A stretch of DNA of 64,000 nt from Strongyloides papillosus (taxonomy: Eukaryota > Nematoda > Chromadorea > Rhabditida > Strongyloididae), in the NCBI GenBank assembly GCA_005656395.1, contig SRSI01000004.1, forward strand, positions 1,860,001-1,924,000. Reading direction: 5' to 3'. Positions 1 to 13,510 of this stretch are shown one piece after another (position 1 is the first letter of the stretch; the number at the start of each line of letters is the position of its first letter). Position numbers and translations under genes: made by a program. Under the pieces are notes generated by a model. The model saw only the letters and a list, made by a program, of their open reading frames with translations. It searched no databases and had not been told where the DNA came from.

Positions 1-1437
1 ATATCATAATAACATATATGAATTTTTCTAAAATCATATACATATAGTAAGAAATAATATAATTTTTTGTTTTCCAATATGAATAAGAAACTATTTAACT
101 GTTTATTTTATATAAATGTCGCGTTCTTTAGATATGCATTCAGTGATGAAGGTTAGAATAAATTAATAAAGAAATTGTCAATATTTTATTGATGATAAAA
201 AATTTTAAAAAAAGCAACTAGATAAATATATTTATTCTGTATAAAAATATATGTCCATTTTTAATTATAAATATAATTTAATGTAAAACTACCAAAAAAT
301 ATTTTATCTTCAAACATTAATAACTTATTCCTTTAGAAAATATTTACTACTGCCAAAAGTACAATTTTATAAAGCTTTATGGATAAATAAAATAACTTAA
401 TCATAAAATCTTATAGTGCTTAAAATCCAATGATAATGACGCATTTCAAATTATTTTAATAATTTATTATATGTTGTAAATTTTTGGAAAATTAGTTTAA
501 TACACTCATAGATACTTTGAGAGTAAAGATATTCAATGTTTTAAAACAAAAAAGGTAAAGAATAATATTATTAATCTTCTTAAAACGTTTAAATACAAAA
601 CTTGAAAAAGTATAATGTCTATTGTCATTTAAATAACAACCATGTGTATATATAATATGTTGATGTAAATTATTTCTACAATTTCCCATGGTTACATATT
701 ATTTTTATATTTGTATAAAAACTTAAAAATTCTTTTTTAAAAATTTTTTACTCTATCATCATTTAATATATTTCATTAAGTTGAATTTTAGTTAACAAAT
801 ATTTTAATCAACAAGTTTCGATTGCTTTAACATTAACAAATAAACAAATATTGTATATATTTTGTGCAAATGTTTTATGAAATTCCGACTCATCCTCATG
901 TTTTATAGATATATACTATTAAATATTGAATACTTTTAAAAATTAAATGATTATAAAAATAATTTTTTAATACAAACTATAAATTCATTTTTTTCTTACA
1001 TAAGTGATGTTTTCTATTCAAAATAAACATTAAATTTTTTAAAAATATAATTAGAACAATATTAAATTTAATATATCCCATAAAATTTTATTTAATGATC
1101 TCTTATGCAACAAAAGTTTTTATTAAATATAGTATTTTCATATCGCAAAATATATCAGTGGCTTGAATTCATTTTTTCAAAGTTAAATAACATTACAGTG
1201 CTCTCTTACGTTTTCTTTTTAATAATTCTTATTTTTTTACAATGCTTTTGATTGTCATAAATATGATTATTTTTAAAATCCATGTTTTAAATTGAATTAA
1301 ATTATATAATGCAATTTATACTCAAACATTTTTATAATTTAAATATAAAAATAATAAAAGCACATGAACTTTTCCTTTCAATGCTTTATTTTTATTAAAA
1401 TATTTATACTAATTTTATTTAAAAATTAAATTTTCAG
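1..1437. other. AT-rich intergenic region upstream of the MGAT2 gene
   Basis: No convincing coding region on either strand; the short open frames are low-complexity AT translation. It ends in a TTTTCAG acceptor at 1431-1437, a likely spliced-leader or intron acceptor for the next gene. Confidence 0.6.
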
Positions 1438-1467
1438 ATTATTTATTTATAACGGATAATGGTATGA
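1438..1467 (+). promoter_or_regulatory. 5' leader with a two-codon upstream ORF overlapping the start codon
   Basis: After the TTTTCAG acceptor the leader is about 26 nt. ATG at 1459 reads Met-Val-stop, and its TGA (1465-1467) overlaps the next ATG (1464-1466) as ATGA. The 1464 ATG opens the long frame that starts with a membrane anchor, so initiation there may need leaky scanning or reinitiation. Confidence 0.5.
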
Positions 1468-2940
1468 GTTGGTCTCGCAAAACATACCGTGTCTATTTAG
1501 GAGTATGTCTATTGACAGCTCTATACATTGTCTTTGTCTTGTTTTCAAGTAAAAGTGCAAAAAATTACCTTAAAACATTTAATACTTTCCATAGAATGAA
1601 TATCAGTGAAATTCTAAAATCAAGTCAAAATGTTTCGACTGAAACTCGCTTATCAAGTATTGGATTACCACCAGATGAAGTTGTTGACATGTTTAACTAC
1701 ATAAATGATAATTATGAAATGTTAAATAAAAAAAAATTTGAAAATAAAGAGATATTATATGTAATTCTTGTTCAAGTACATGATCGTTTAGAATACCTAC
1801 AAATATTAATCAATTCTCTTGAAAATGTTAAGGGTATTGAAAATTGTTTGATTATTTTTAGTCATGATGTTTACAAAGCAGAAATTGACAGGCCAATTAA
1901 AAATATCACATTTGGGAGGGTGTTACAAATATATTTTCCATTCAATTTACAATTATTTCCAACTATCTTTCCTGGACTTTCAGAAGACGACTGTCCACCA
2001 TCTATGGCGAAAACTGAGTATGTTGATTATTTTTACTTTACAAATTGTATGATAATAATTTTACAGAGCTTATAGAGTTAATTGTTCTTCAAGGGATCAA
2101 TTTGATACATATGGACATTATAGAGATCCAAAACTTAGTCAAATCAAGCATCATTGGTGGTGGAAGTTAAATTTTGCCTTTGAAAAAATATTTAAAAAAT
2201 TAAAAATTACTGGTAAAATAATTCTTATAGAAGAGGATCATTATGTGATGCCAGATATGATTCATGTTTTAGATTTAGTTACTAAAGAGAAGGAAAAACT
2301 TTGCAAAAGTTGTAATATTGTGGTTCTAGGATCATATAAATATAATAACCGTACATATGTAGAAAATATAAATAAAATTAATGTCATGGATTGGTATAGT
2401 AGTATGCATAATATGGGAATGGTTATTGATAATAATTTGTGGAATAATATAACCAAATGTTCTGAGGTAAGATACTTAAATATTGCTAAAAAGTAATATT
2501 TTTAGTTATTTTGTACATATGATGATTATAATTGGGATTGGACTCTCTTACAAGTCAGCCTTAATTGCATGGTAAGTAGAATGAGAACGCTACTAGTTAC
2601 ATCTCCAAGAATACTACATATTGGTGATTGTGGAACACATAAGCATGATTGTCAATCACAAAAATCACTTAAAATAGCAAAAGATTTGTTAGAGTATTCA
2701 AAAAATAAGCTTTTTCCAAATGAAATGTTAATTAAGGAAGAAATAAAAAAATCACCTAAAGCATCAAGACCAAATGGTGGTTGGAATGATTTACGAGATC
2801 GTCACTTGTGTCTTCACAACTCTTATATGTTACCGATAAATAAAAATAATAGTCACTTTTCATGTCAATATAGTCATTATAAAAATAAGAATGGCTTCTT
2901 TCCCTTTATGGACCTTGACTTTCTTCAAAATTTGCCATAA
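1464..2940 (+). CDS. gly-20: Alpha-1,6-mannosyl-glycoprotein 2-beta-N-acetylglucosaminyltransferase (MGAT2/GLY-20 type, GT16)
   Basis: Golgi type II enzyme that adds GlcNAc to the alpha-1,6 mannose arm of N-glycans, the step that leads to complex biantennary glycans. Three exons: 1464-2017, 2067-2466 and 2506-2940, with introns of 49 and 39 bp that keep frame, giving about 462 aa (vertebrate MGAT2 is near 450). A short cytoplasmic tail is followed by a membrane anchor at about residues 9-28. Family blocks visible include the QVHDR and IFSHD motifs, the HHWWWKL block (residues 213-219) and the acidic metal-binding stretch EEDH at 240-243, then HNMG, YDDYNWDW and HIGDCG near the C-terminus. It ends at the GGWNDLRD block plus a tail. 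All expected blocks are present, so it looks functional. The gene symbol follows the C. elegans orthologue and is inferred from motifs only. Confidence 0.93.
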
Positions 2941-3753
2941 TACTAACAAATAGATATAAGCAAGTTTTTAAACATTTGAAAAGATTCTTATACCGGTATT
3001 TGCTGATGGATCTATCTCTTTAAGGCTTATTTATTCTTAATATAATAAATAACTAAATTAAAAAATAATAATAAAGATTTTAATAATTTTTATTCTAAAT
3101 TATTTATTTTTCTAAAAACATAGAAGCAAGAATTGCTGTCCTTGACATTTCTTAGCATAACAGTTCTATATTTCTTAAAAGAAAAAATCTCAATAATACT
3201 ATTTGTTAAATAAAAATATTTTATATGATTAGTAAAAAAAACTAGTTGTATAAAATTTTTTACATATCCAAAAAAAATAAGCGTTTTGCAGAATTTAAGA
3301 AAAGAAATTTTTAACTAGAATTTATTTACGGTAATGTTAGAAAACATTTAATGTTTAATTATCAATGATCAATTTAAATTAAAAATATGTATAATTTATA
3401 AATAGTTTAATTGTGATGAAAAGATTGTTTTTGTAACTTTAAAAATCACTATTTGGTAACTAGACTTCAGCTAAATCACGGGAAAACACATTTTTCAACA
3501 TAATTTTCAAATTTGAATGTTTTTATTAAGTAAAAAAGAATAATAAAGATGTTTGACCTTGTAAAACTATAATGAATAAATTATTACTATATATATCAAA
3601 TTTCTACGTTTTATTTATTTTATAACTACATTACCAAAAATTTGATCTTCTTCAACTACAGATATTTTTAGTTGTTTGTATATAAAAACATTTAATATAA
3701 TAGTTAATATAAAAATTGTACCCTATCTTGATTTATTTTGGTATATATTCAAG
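2941..3753. other. Intergenic spacer
   Basis: AT-rich, with no supported gene. It holds the 3' end of the MGAT2 gene (AATAAA-like signals near 3040-3080) and the promoter/leader of the reductase, with acceptor-like CAG/TAG sites at about 3660-3670. Confidence 0.5.
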
Positions 3754-4861
3754 ATGAATTTTTCATCAATTATTTATAATATCTTTTTAATCATTTCATG
3801 GATATTTATTTCCTACATAACATATAGACTAACTAGAACAATCCTTAAATTTATTCAAATTATATTTGTCTACCTTATCCTGCCAATATTTTATAAAACA
3901 AATTTTAAAAAGTATAAGGAGCGGTGGACAGGTATCTAACAATAACACTATGACTCATTTTATTTTTAGTTGTTTCTGGTGGTACTGATGGAATTGGTAA
4001 AGCATATGTATTTGAATTGGCATGTAGAGGGCTAAGAAAATTCGTTATAATTGGTAGGAATAAAAAAAAAGTTGATGATATAAAGGAAGAATTGGAAATA
4101 AAATTTAATTGTAAAGTCCAAACATATATCTTTGATTTTTATGACGGAGATTTTAAAGAATTGCGTAAATTTTTAAGCAATATTAATATTGGATTCGTTC
4201 TTAATTCAGTTGGTGTTGGACGAAAGTATCTTGAAAAATTTGGAGAAAATCCAGAAGCTGATGAACAGATAATGAAGGTTAATTGCTATGGTGCTACTGA
4301 ATTTATGTCATGTTGCCTTCCAGTAATGAAAAAATATGGTGGAGGACAATTCGTTGTTGTGTCATCTTCTCAAGGTGTTAAACCAATTCCTTTATTAGCT
4401 TCATATTCTGCTTCTAAGGTAAATATTAAAATCTTCATGATTAATATCTTTTTAGTCATTTTTATCATTTATTTGTGAATGTATTAATCGTGAGTATAAA
4501 ACAATTGAAGTCCAAACACTTATTCCAGCATTAGTAGCAACTAAATTAGCTTATTATCAGGTAATTGAAAAAAATGAAGATAATTTACAAATTTTTATAG
4601 AATGGTTCACTATTCGTTGTAACCCCAGAGTCATTTGCCAAACAAGCAGTGTCAACTGTTGGTGTTATAAAAAAGACTGCTGGATGTTTAAATCATGAAA
4701 TTCAAATGCTTATTTATCAACTCTTCCCTTGGTGTATTTTAAAACATTTGATAATGCCTATATATTGGATTCATAAGAGAAGGATGATAAAACTTCATGG
4801 AGAAAAAATGCCATCAACCAAAGAGGTATCTGAGTCATCTAAGATTTTCGAAAATGTATAA
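3754..4861 (+). CDS. Membrane-bound short-chain dehydrogenase, HSD17B12/LET-767-like very-long-chain 3-oxoacyl-CoA / steroid reductase
   Basis: Predicted ER NADPH-dependent reductase of the 17-beta-HSD type 12 group, which reduces 3-ketoacyl-CoA in fatty acid elongation and, in some members, steroids. Four exons: 3754-3931, 3970-4418, 4456-4560 and 4601-4861, with introns of 37-40 bp that all preserve frame, giving about 330 aa. The N-terminus is strongly hydrophobic (residues about 5-52), the usual membrane anchor. The cofactor motif GGTDGIG lies at residues 63-69; NSVG replaces the common NNAG. The catalytic block has Ser in VSSSQG and the YSASK pair Tyr205/Lys209. The VATKLA segment and the PESF block downstream are typical of this subfamily. 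I chose ATG 3754 because it sits just before the hydrophobic anchor; the open frame extends to about 3676 without homology. The C-terminus lacks an obvious KKxx signal. Substrate is not decidable from sequence. Confidence 0.88.
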
Positions 4862-7800
4862 AATATTTATTAAAAATAAAAGTTATTTATGTTTAATAAA
4901 AATACAATCATTCTATTTGTAAAAGTTATATTGCATTAATGGTCTTTTTAACAAAACATTATTATTTGAAATTTCAATGTTACCTAACTGTACAATTTCA
5001 ATTACCCTTATCATTGAGGAAGTAAATAAAGTTAAAAAGGGTAACTTTTTGTAGTTAAGTCATATGAAATTACAAGGATTTTGTTTTTTAAAAAAGCTTT
5101 ATAAATTAAAAATCAATTTAACTTTGTTAAATTAATGGAATTATGATTGAAGATAAATGATTGTATACAACTAAACTGATTATTTTTCCTCCATACAACA
5201 TCAAAATATTTATAAATGCTACATACACATTCATAAAAAATAACAAATAAAGTACATTATATAAAAGCATTTTTTAAAATGAATTTTTTCAATATTAATA
5301 TAATTGATTTTATTGATAAAAAAACTAATAATGTTAAGGACTATGATGATTAAAAAATAATGATATTTCTAAGTTTCATTATAGTCATCTAATATTTTAT
5401 AATTTAAAAAATAATTGTTAAGCGAGATAAATATCCTACTAAAAAAACTATAAGTTAATATTATTTATAGTTTAAGTCTTAACTAGGTAGGATTTTCTTA
5501 TGATTATTTTAATTTTTTTTTAATTTCTCGTGACAGTTTTTTCTTTTAATATCATATTGAGAAATAGTTTGTGATAAAGAATTTTAAAAGTTTTTATAGT
5601 GAAAATAAAGAGATAACAAAAAGCTAAAGGTACGATCATATTAATAGTGATATCATAGTAAATTTATAATTATCAAAATTTAAATATATTACATGGAAAA
5701 CATTAAATATGGTTGTATAAAAATAAGAAACATTTATTAATAAAATGTGAATCATACTGAGTAATAACAAGATAAAAATTATATATTTGTTAATTTTTTG
5801 TTACTTATTTAAATTAAAAGAGTTGTGCTTTTTTACAGTTTATTATTTAAATAAAAAGTAAAGGATATATTTTTATTATTGTATAAAGCATTAAACAATA
5901 TATAGAATAACATTACATTATATTGTAATGATTTAAAATAAATATTTATCTTATATACATTTTTCATAAATATGCTTATTGTTCATTGATTTTACTATTA
6001 GTGAAAAGGCATTTTTTATTTACTATTAATTGATAAATTTATTTTTTTTATATTTTTCTGACAAGATTTACAAATTATATATTATATAAGTATCCTCTAT
6101 ACTAGCCTTGTTATTTGCTTATTGACATTTTTTTTGCAATTGTTTTTATTTAACTATAGAAATGATATCTTCTTCCACTAACACCTTTAGTTTTTATAAC
6201 AAAACCATGGAAAATTCTTAAAAAAAAAACTGTAATTTAAAAAAATAGTACAGTATAAACAATAACAATTAATTAACAGATTTTAATGTCAAAACAAAGT
6301 TAGCTTTTTTGTAATCATATAAAAAAGTTCTAAAGATTTTTTACATCTATTTAACATTAAAATATTTTAAAGGCTACTACTTTTAATGCTTTTCATTATG
6401 TAAAATGTTATTCTACAAATAAAAGTACAATTACCCTTTTTTTATAATATTGTTACAAATGAATAAAACAATATAGAGGTGGAGTGATAAGGATAATAGT
6501 AAAAATAATGAGTAAAAGTTACTTTTGTACCTTAAAATTACAAAGGCATTTACCTATGAATTTTATTGTAGATGAAAAGATGAAAAAAGTTATAAAGTAT
6601 TTGTAATAAAGGAATATAAAATTTTTTTATTATATTTTTCCTATCTTTCATGTAATATGTGCTATATTTATACACCTGAATGATATGAGAAATTGGCCAT
6701 TTAATTTATTTTTGAAAAAAACTATAATATGATTATCAATATTAAAAGGTAACAGTTGGAAATGTATTTTTCAATGAATTGTTACATAGATTGTTTGATC
6801 TAACTATGATATGATATACATCAAAATTACTACAATTTATTCACTAAAAATCATGAATAATTATTTTTATTGTATTTATTTATTTATTTAAAAAATAACT
6901 TTATTTCTTATTTTATTCTTTATGTAGTCTATCATCTAGGAATTATTCTATATATTATTTTAAGATAAAATTAACATACTTAACTATTTACTATACTATA
7001 ACTATCTTTTTGAAGAGAATTCCAATTTTTGTATAAGATAATTCAGTATAAAATTAGCAATTATTCTTGAAGAATTCATTAAATCATATTATTAGCATAT
7101 TTGTGAACGACTTAATGTTACGGGAACTGCATTTATATTTATCTGTACTTTAGAGAGTATTTCTTTCTTCAATTGATCTTCCTAGTAAATGAAATTGTTT
7201 ACATAGACCGGAGAAAAGGTTTGTATATATATTGTAAGCTGCTTCTACAAAACAAATGGTATTACGAAGTAAGGTTAATAGATATATGTGAGGTATAAGA
7301 TAAATTCAGATAGTTGCTTTAGTCGGAAATTATAAAAGTTGAAGGTAGCTTATCCTGTTGACATGGTACGCTAATATTTTATATTACTGTACATTAACAA
7401 AGTTAGCAAACAAAAGATGTATTGCCACTTATTATTTTTGCTTCATCCTCGCAACTCTCTTATTATATCTTTAAACTGATGATCATTCTACTGAGGGAAT
7501 TCTTACTATGATAATTTAATAAAATTGAAATCACCCCACTAACTGTATTATTATAAAATTTTGTAAAATATCATATATATTACTTTCTTTTATTTGTAAT
7601 CTCACACGTTAAATTTAATGTACTATATTTACTAAAAATTAATATTGATGATAAATTATAATTATTTTTTTTAATTAAACTAGTTTTAAGTATATCGTAT
7701 CATAAAGTTGCTTTCATGTAATGTTCTTAATAGATAAGCACATTCCCTTAACTTAATCAACTAGTATTTTTTCTCTTCCCAGTATCTTCAATCTCATCAT

Positions 7801-9158
7801 TAAAACTCATTTTGATTTAAAAACTTTTACTATTTTTCTGCTTTTATAATAAGTATTTACTTACTAACATTCTTAATTAGAAAAATAATTTTACATACAA
7901 AAACAATATATAATTTTTTCTAGAAAAATACAGTAAAAACTTTTGATTTTTCTTATTACTTTTTAACTTTTTTTATTTACATACTATTTATGTGTTTAAA
8001 TAAATTTTTAAGATGATTTAAGATTGAGTGAACAAATAATTAAAAACTTAATTATTTGATTTTTTAATTATAAAATTCGTAACCCCCATATTATAAATTT
8101 CTATTGTTTTAATAGAGATATTATTTTACTAATATATATATTTGTTATAAAGAAAATCATATAATATAGTTATGTCTCTCAAAAATTCACTCAGTTATAG
8201 GAGGTTAGAATAAGCATATATATTTATATCTCGTCACAGTAATATCTCAAAATAAAAGTAACTTAATTTACCTACAAAGTTTGTTTGGTAATTATATCCG
8301 TACTCATTATTTGATTTGCATCCTTTTTATCACTTGAATTGTCTTCTGTAAGTTTATTGTATTCTTTCATATACCTTCTAATTTGTTTCCAAGCCAGCCG
8401 TTCTATCTTTATTTGCACTTGACAAACATTTATCTTCCCTACTTGGTTAAGCTAGATATAGGAGGCTATAAATGGCTGATCGCTACACTTCTACTAGAAG
8501 CTCATCTTTTATATTACATAGTTAAATAAAAAACTGATGAAGTAAATGACAATATTAAAGATATGTTTTTATAGCTTTCAAAAAGTTAACAATAAATTTA
8601 TTTTTCACTATTTAAAGATTTTTCGCTGACAATTTATAGAAAAATAAATTCAAAAATTCCTCATAACATTATTTTTAATAACAAAAAAATACTATACAGA
8701 TATTTTTGCTATACATATAATTTTTTTTATTTACTAATTAATTAAATCTTTCCCTAAATGTAAACAATAGAAAATTGTCTTGTAGTAGGTTTATTAAAGA
8801 TAGGGTATAATATTTCACTTTTATTGTAAGAAAGAAAATAACAACATTCGATACCTTATTTAGTTGTATGTCTTTTCTTTTTTAACCATTTAGGATAACC
8901 TCTTTGTTATCTAATACATTGAACTCTTTCTGGTAATATAACATATTTTTATTGTTGAAATTATATTTACATTCTTTTACCAATTTCACATGTAAAACCT
9001 TTTTTGCATCATTTTATTTGAAGAAGCTTGAAGATCAGATTTCATATATATAAATTTTATCATGCCCTTTTCACTCTCCCTTAAAAACAATACTTTATAT
9101 TTTTCTTATTTTTATATCTTTTTTATTATATTCTTATTAATTTATTTAAGTTATAGTT
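4862..9158. other. 4.3 kb gene-free AT-rich region
   Basis: No open frame with recognisable protein character on either strand. Weak inverted similarity (TATCCTACT near 5430 against AGGTAGGAT near 5485) hints at a decayed foldback element but has no clear ends. It must contain the promoter of the receptor gene that starts at 9159. Confidence 0.5.
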
Positions 9159-12100
9159 ATGGGAATTATCTTTAAATTTTTTATTACAATAATATTTTCA
9201 CAAATATTTATTAATACAATTTCAAGGTAAGCTTTTTTTTCTCAATTTTCTTACCATAATATATAACATTATTAGTAATTTATTTGATGAAACAAAAGAG
9301 CATTGTCAAGATTTACAATGTATGAAAAAAATATTCATTGATAATAAACATCAATTAGTACATGATGACGGGACAACAGATACATGTACCTCCTGTGAGA
9401 AATGCTACGATAATGGTTTTAGTGTTTGTATGCAAAAGAAAAGTACTACTACAAGGGGTGGAAGAATTGATGATGAAAAATTATGTTCATGTTTCAATTC
9501 TGTTCCAGAGGAATGTCGCATTCAACCACAAGGACCTACAGGATATAATGGTGCTTTTAAAGCTATATATAATATTTGTTATTCATCTTCAATCAAAAAC
9601 CCACCACAACCATTAGGACTTAATACTAAAAAATCTGTCATTGTAACCATTCCTCCATTTTGGACAGAACCATATTGGAAAGATTTCCAATTATCAAATC
9701 TTACATTAATTTATGAATATCCAGTTGAATCTCCTGATCAATGTGAAAGAGAAATAACAACAAACTTAAATGGCGACCCAAAATATTCCTGTACTGGTAC
9801 AGTTGATATTAATATGAAAAGTGAAGATATTTCTGATAATGCTGATTACAATCCAACAGATTTATTTTCAGAGGCAGCTGAGCCAAATTATGAAGACTTG
9901 TCAAATGAATTACCACCTGAAGTTGAATTTGATAGAGAAGTTTTTGCAGGTGCACATAATGTTAAACTTTGGATGAGTGTCACTGCACGGAGAAGTAGAC
10001 AGCTTATTTTTAACGCCAATTCATCAAACATCTTTAAAAATGTAAACACAGTATTATCCTCAGATGTTTTTAATTTTGATTTGCAACCCGAAATTTATGG
10101 TACTGAAGGTAGGGTTGATAGTGAGGAAGAAGATGATGAGGAAGGTGAAAAAAGTAATGAATCTGAAGGTTCTTTGATTGGTAGTGAAAAAATTACTTCT
10201 ACAACTGATAAAACTAATGAAAAAGTAGATAATAATGTTCCTAAAACAGATGAAATATCTAAAGAAATTGATGTTAAAGACATAGAAAGTGGTGAGGAGA
10301 AGGAAGAATCTAAAGAAAAAGATATTTCTGAAGATAGTAAAGCTGGTAATAATGATACATTAGAAGATACTGAATCATTAAATGATAATTTAGATCCAAT
10401 TGATGGTGAAGATGATGAAAATAATGATGACATATCAAGTGAGGTTACTAGTTTACCAGAAACTGAAAAATCAAGAGAAGAAAATGATGAAGAGTCAAGT
10501 GAAGATGATTCAACATTACCATTAATTATTGAAGATAAAGATATAATTGATTCAATTGAAAATAAAACAATAGGTGATGATATTATTAATTATACGAATA
10601 ATACAATAAATGATGATACTTCACAAGTAACAAAAATGTTAAATAACGTCTTAAGCTACTTAAGTTTTGGTGAAGATTTAGAATTATCAAGAATTGTTTT
10701 CGCTGGATGTGTTGTATTATGCTTGTTGATGCTTTGTTGTACATGTTTGTGTAGAAGCAAAATATTATGTTGTAAAAACAGAAATGGTGACTATGATAAA
10801 GTTAATAGTTCTGAATTTTCAAGAAACAACACCCAAGAGATGCTGGTAAGGAACAATTTAGCTGAAAAGGAAAAATTAAGACAATAAACATATTATCGTA
10901 ATTCATGTGTCAATGATATAAACTTTTACCTGTCATTGTCACAATACCATTACCATTCACTTTCTAACACTAATCCAAAAGTAAACACCGGTTTCAGCAT
11001 CTTCGTATATAGACACAGCAATAAAAAGTATGCGATTATAGCACAAATACCAAATTTTAATCAACTAGAAAGAACACATCTAATTTTTAATACATAAAAA
11101 CTTACCAGCTATAACTAACAATACCTGATATAACTTTAATGTTATTTCTTTTTTTTGTTTCATCAGCAATCATTATTTTTCTTTAAAGTATTATCTTCAA
11201 TACTTTATTTTAAATATTATACCAATATGTTATTATTTTTTATCTTTTATATATCCCATCTCTTTAATTAATATTCATTTTATATTATAACAACTTTTTA
11301 TTTTTATAAAAAAAACAATAGAAGTATATTTATTATATATAAAAAAGCGCTTCTTTATTTACCTACCTATTTTTCCCTTGTTTTTGGTTACAAAATATAA
11401 AGAAATATTTACTAAAATTTAAGATGAAACATTTATATACGAGAAGATTAGACATGCTAATGTATTATCAGTCTTTATATATCCTGTTTTCTTTTTGCAT
11501 TAAGGTAAAAAGAAATTTTAAATATTAATTTTTTATGTTATTAATCATTGTATCATTGATCAATAATATAAAATCTGTCGCAATGGGATAACTCAAAAAA
11601 TTAACAATCATCATTAATTACCAAAATTTTTTCACTGAAAAAATTGTAGTTTGCGTATGTAATATACAATATCCCTTTAGTCATATTAAAAATTATGTCA
11701 TGTTTTTTACCCTTACCAGATTAGTATAATAAAAAATTTTTGCTAATACTTCTTGCTTCAATTATGTTCAATCATGATAAATTTATTTTACCATTTTTAA
11801 GCAACTAATGTATCTTACTGTTTTATAATATATTTTCATTAGAATCGTTTACTTCATAATTTCGATACCTTTTATTGTAATTGATAGAAGTATTCTTCTT
11901 TTTTTTTGATAAATAAAATAAAAAAGATTTAAGTTTTTTTTTTTTTTTTTTTGTTAAATCTTCTCGTATACCAAATGAATGTCATCTAATATAATGAAAC
12001 TTTATTTATAATAATAAATAAACATTTTTGAAATATATATTATTTAATGTGTATCCTCTTTAGAATGGGAAAGATGAGGAAATATCTAAATTATTGATAG

Positions 12101-13266
12101 AATCTTCTGCCAAAGTTAACAGAAAAGATTATCATGAAAATTCTTTGAAAGCTGAGAATTCAAAGACGACCGATAATATAACAAAAAATAATACATTAAG
12201 ATTAAAGCAAATGTATCAAAAACAATATAAAGAATTAATTAGTTCTGCTCCAACATTAGATTACAAAAGGTTAAGATTAGATGACATTATTGGTGACGGA
12301 AATTTTGGTGTTGTATTGAGGCAAGCTGTATTGCAAGATATGGAAGATGTTGGAAAGATAAAAGAAGTTATTACGTGTTCTTCCCACAAATTTGAAAAGT
12401 TTCATAATCATGAATTAGATAGCTTTTTGAATGCTCTAGCAGTATCTGTAAGGGCAAAGACACATCCTAATATTGTTAGCTTAATAGCTGTTGACGAACA
12501 ATTTGAAAATTTATTATTAATTTTTGAAAATTTTAATCATCCTGATTTGTTAACAATCCTTAGAGATAGTAGGAAACAAAAAAATCCTAATTCGCAGTAC
12601 GCTTCTGCATTAACACCAATTGAATTGTTAAGAATAATGGTTGATTGTGCTAGAGGAACAGGTCATTTAATTAAATCAAAAATATTACATTCAATGTTGG
12701 CGGCATGTAATGTTATTGTTCTTCCAAATAAAACTATCAAAATTGGAGGTTTTGGATTTGCCGAACAAAGACAATTACATTGTAATCAATATGAGCCGGT
12801 ATGTAAAATATAGATAAGTATTAACATGTTTTTTTAGAAACCTGGGCCAGAAAGGTGGCAATCACCTGAAATATTGATACCGAAGATCTATAAAGATACA
12901 AATTCAAAGATAGCTCAATCAATGATATGGTCGTTAGGTGTCCTTCTATGGGAGACAGCATCACTTGGTGGTACACCGTTTGAAATGTATGCTACAAATG
13001 AAGAATTTATTGAAGCTATATTCCTACAAAAAGCTATGTTAACAATGCCAGCTCATTGTTCCGTTGAGTTATTATCAATTTTCCATACATGTGTACAATA
13101 TGATCTTGTTCTTAGGCCAGAGACAACAGATGCTATAGTAAGGAAATTAGAAGTTTTACAATCTGATTCGGATAATCATATAAATTTAACAACAACCAAC
13201 CCTGGAGAGATGTTTTATTTTCCACCAATTAATACAAGATTAGAACAAATTACAGCAAGATTTTAA
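9159..13266 (+). CDS. Type I receptor with acidic Cys-rich ectodomain and cytoplasmic tyrosine pseudokinase domain
   Basis: Predicted single-pass surface receptor. Exons: 9159-9226, 9276-10845, 12064-12798 and 12838-13266, giving about 933 aa in one frame. Residues 1-21 are a signal peptide. The ectodomain has a Cys-rich part (CxxCxxC, CSC and others, residues about 30-105), a middle part with an FWTEPYW motif, and a long Asp/Glu/Ser-rich stretch before a transmembrane segment encoded at about 10690-10750. The cytoplasmic part has a glycine loop GDGNFG, but HRDLAARN is HSMLAACN, DFG is GGFG and no beta-3 AxK lysine is seen; the SPE and WSLGVLLWE blocks fix the fold. It is therefore probably catalytically dead. 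The joint between exons 2 and 3 is inferred: CTG|GTAAGG at 10846 and CTCTTTAG at 12063 are phase 0 on both sides. Reading through the donor instead stops at 10887, giving a 559 aa short-tail receptor. I do not recognise the orthologue; two separate genes remain possible. Confidence 0.7.
10846..12063 (+). other. Large (1.2 kb) intron of the receptor pseudokinase gene, or intergenic gap if the two halves are separate
   Basis: Bounded by GTAAGG and a CTCTTTAG acceptor. The first 42 bases can be read as 13 more residues and a stop, so the same stretch can serve as a 3' end. Inside are T-rich tracts (16 or more T near 11937-11952) and no other coding frame. It is about 25-30 times longer than other introns in this window. 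Confidence 0.6.
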
Positions 13267-13510
13267 CTCTATACATAATTTTTCTTTCCATATCTAATAC
13301 TACTAATTATAAGTTATATATTTTGCCAATTTGTTGCAAATACATTAAAATTTTTATGCAACATTTTATTTAATTTAAAAAAAAGCCTTAAGAATTATTA
13401 TTTTAGTAAAAAATAGTAGACAAATATGTTTAATGATTAATTAAAAGAATTAAATTTTATTACTTAAATTGCTGATAAATATCTGATCCACCTCTTCAAT
13501 CATATATCTA

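Noticed and set aside
10095..10433. 112-codon frame on the minus strand, serine-rich
   Set aside because: Exact antisense of the Asp/Glu/Ser-rich ectodomain of the receptor gene; its composition is explained by that repeat-like sequence.
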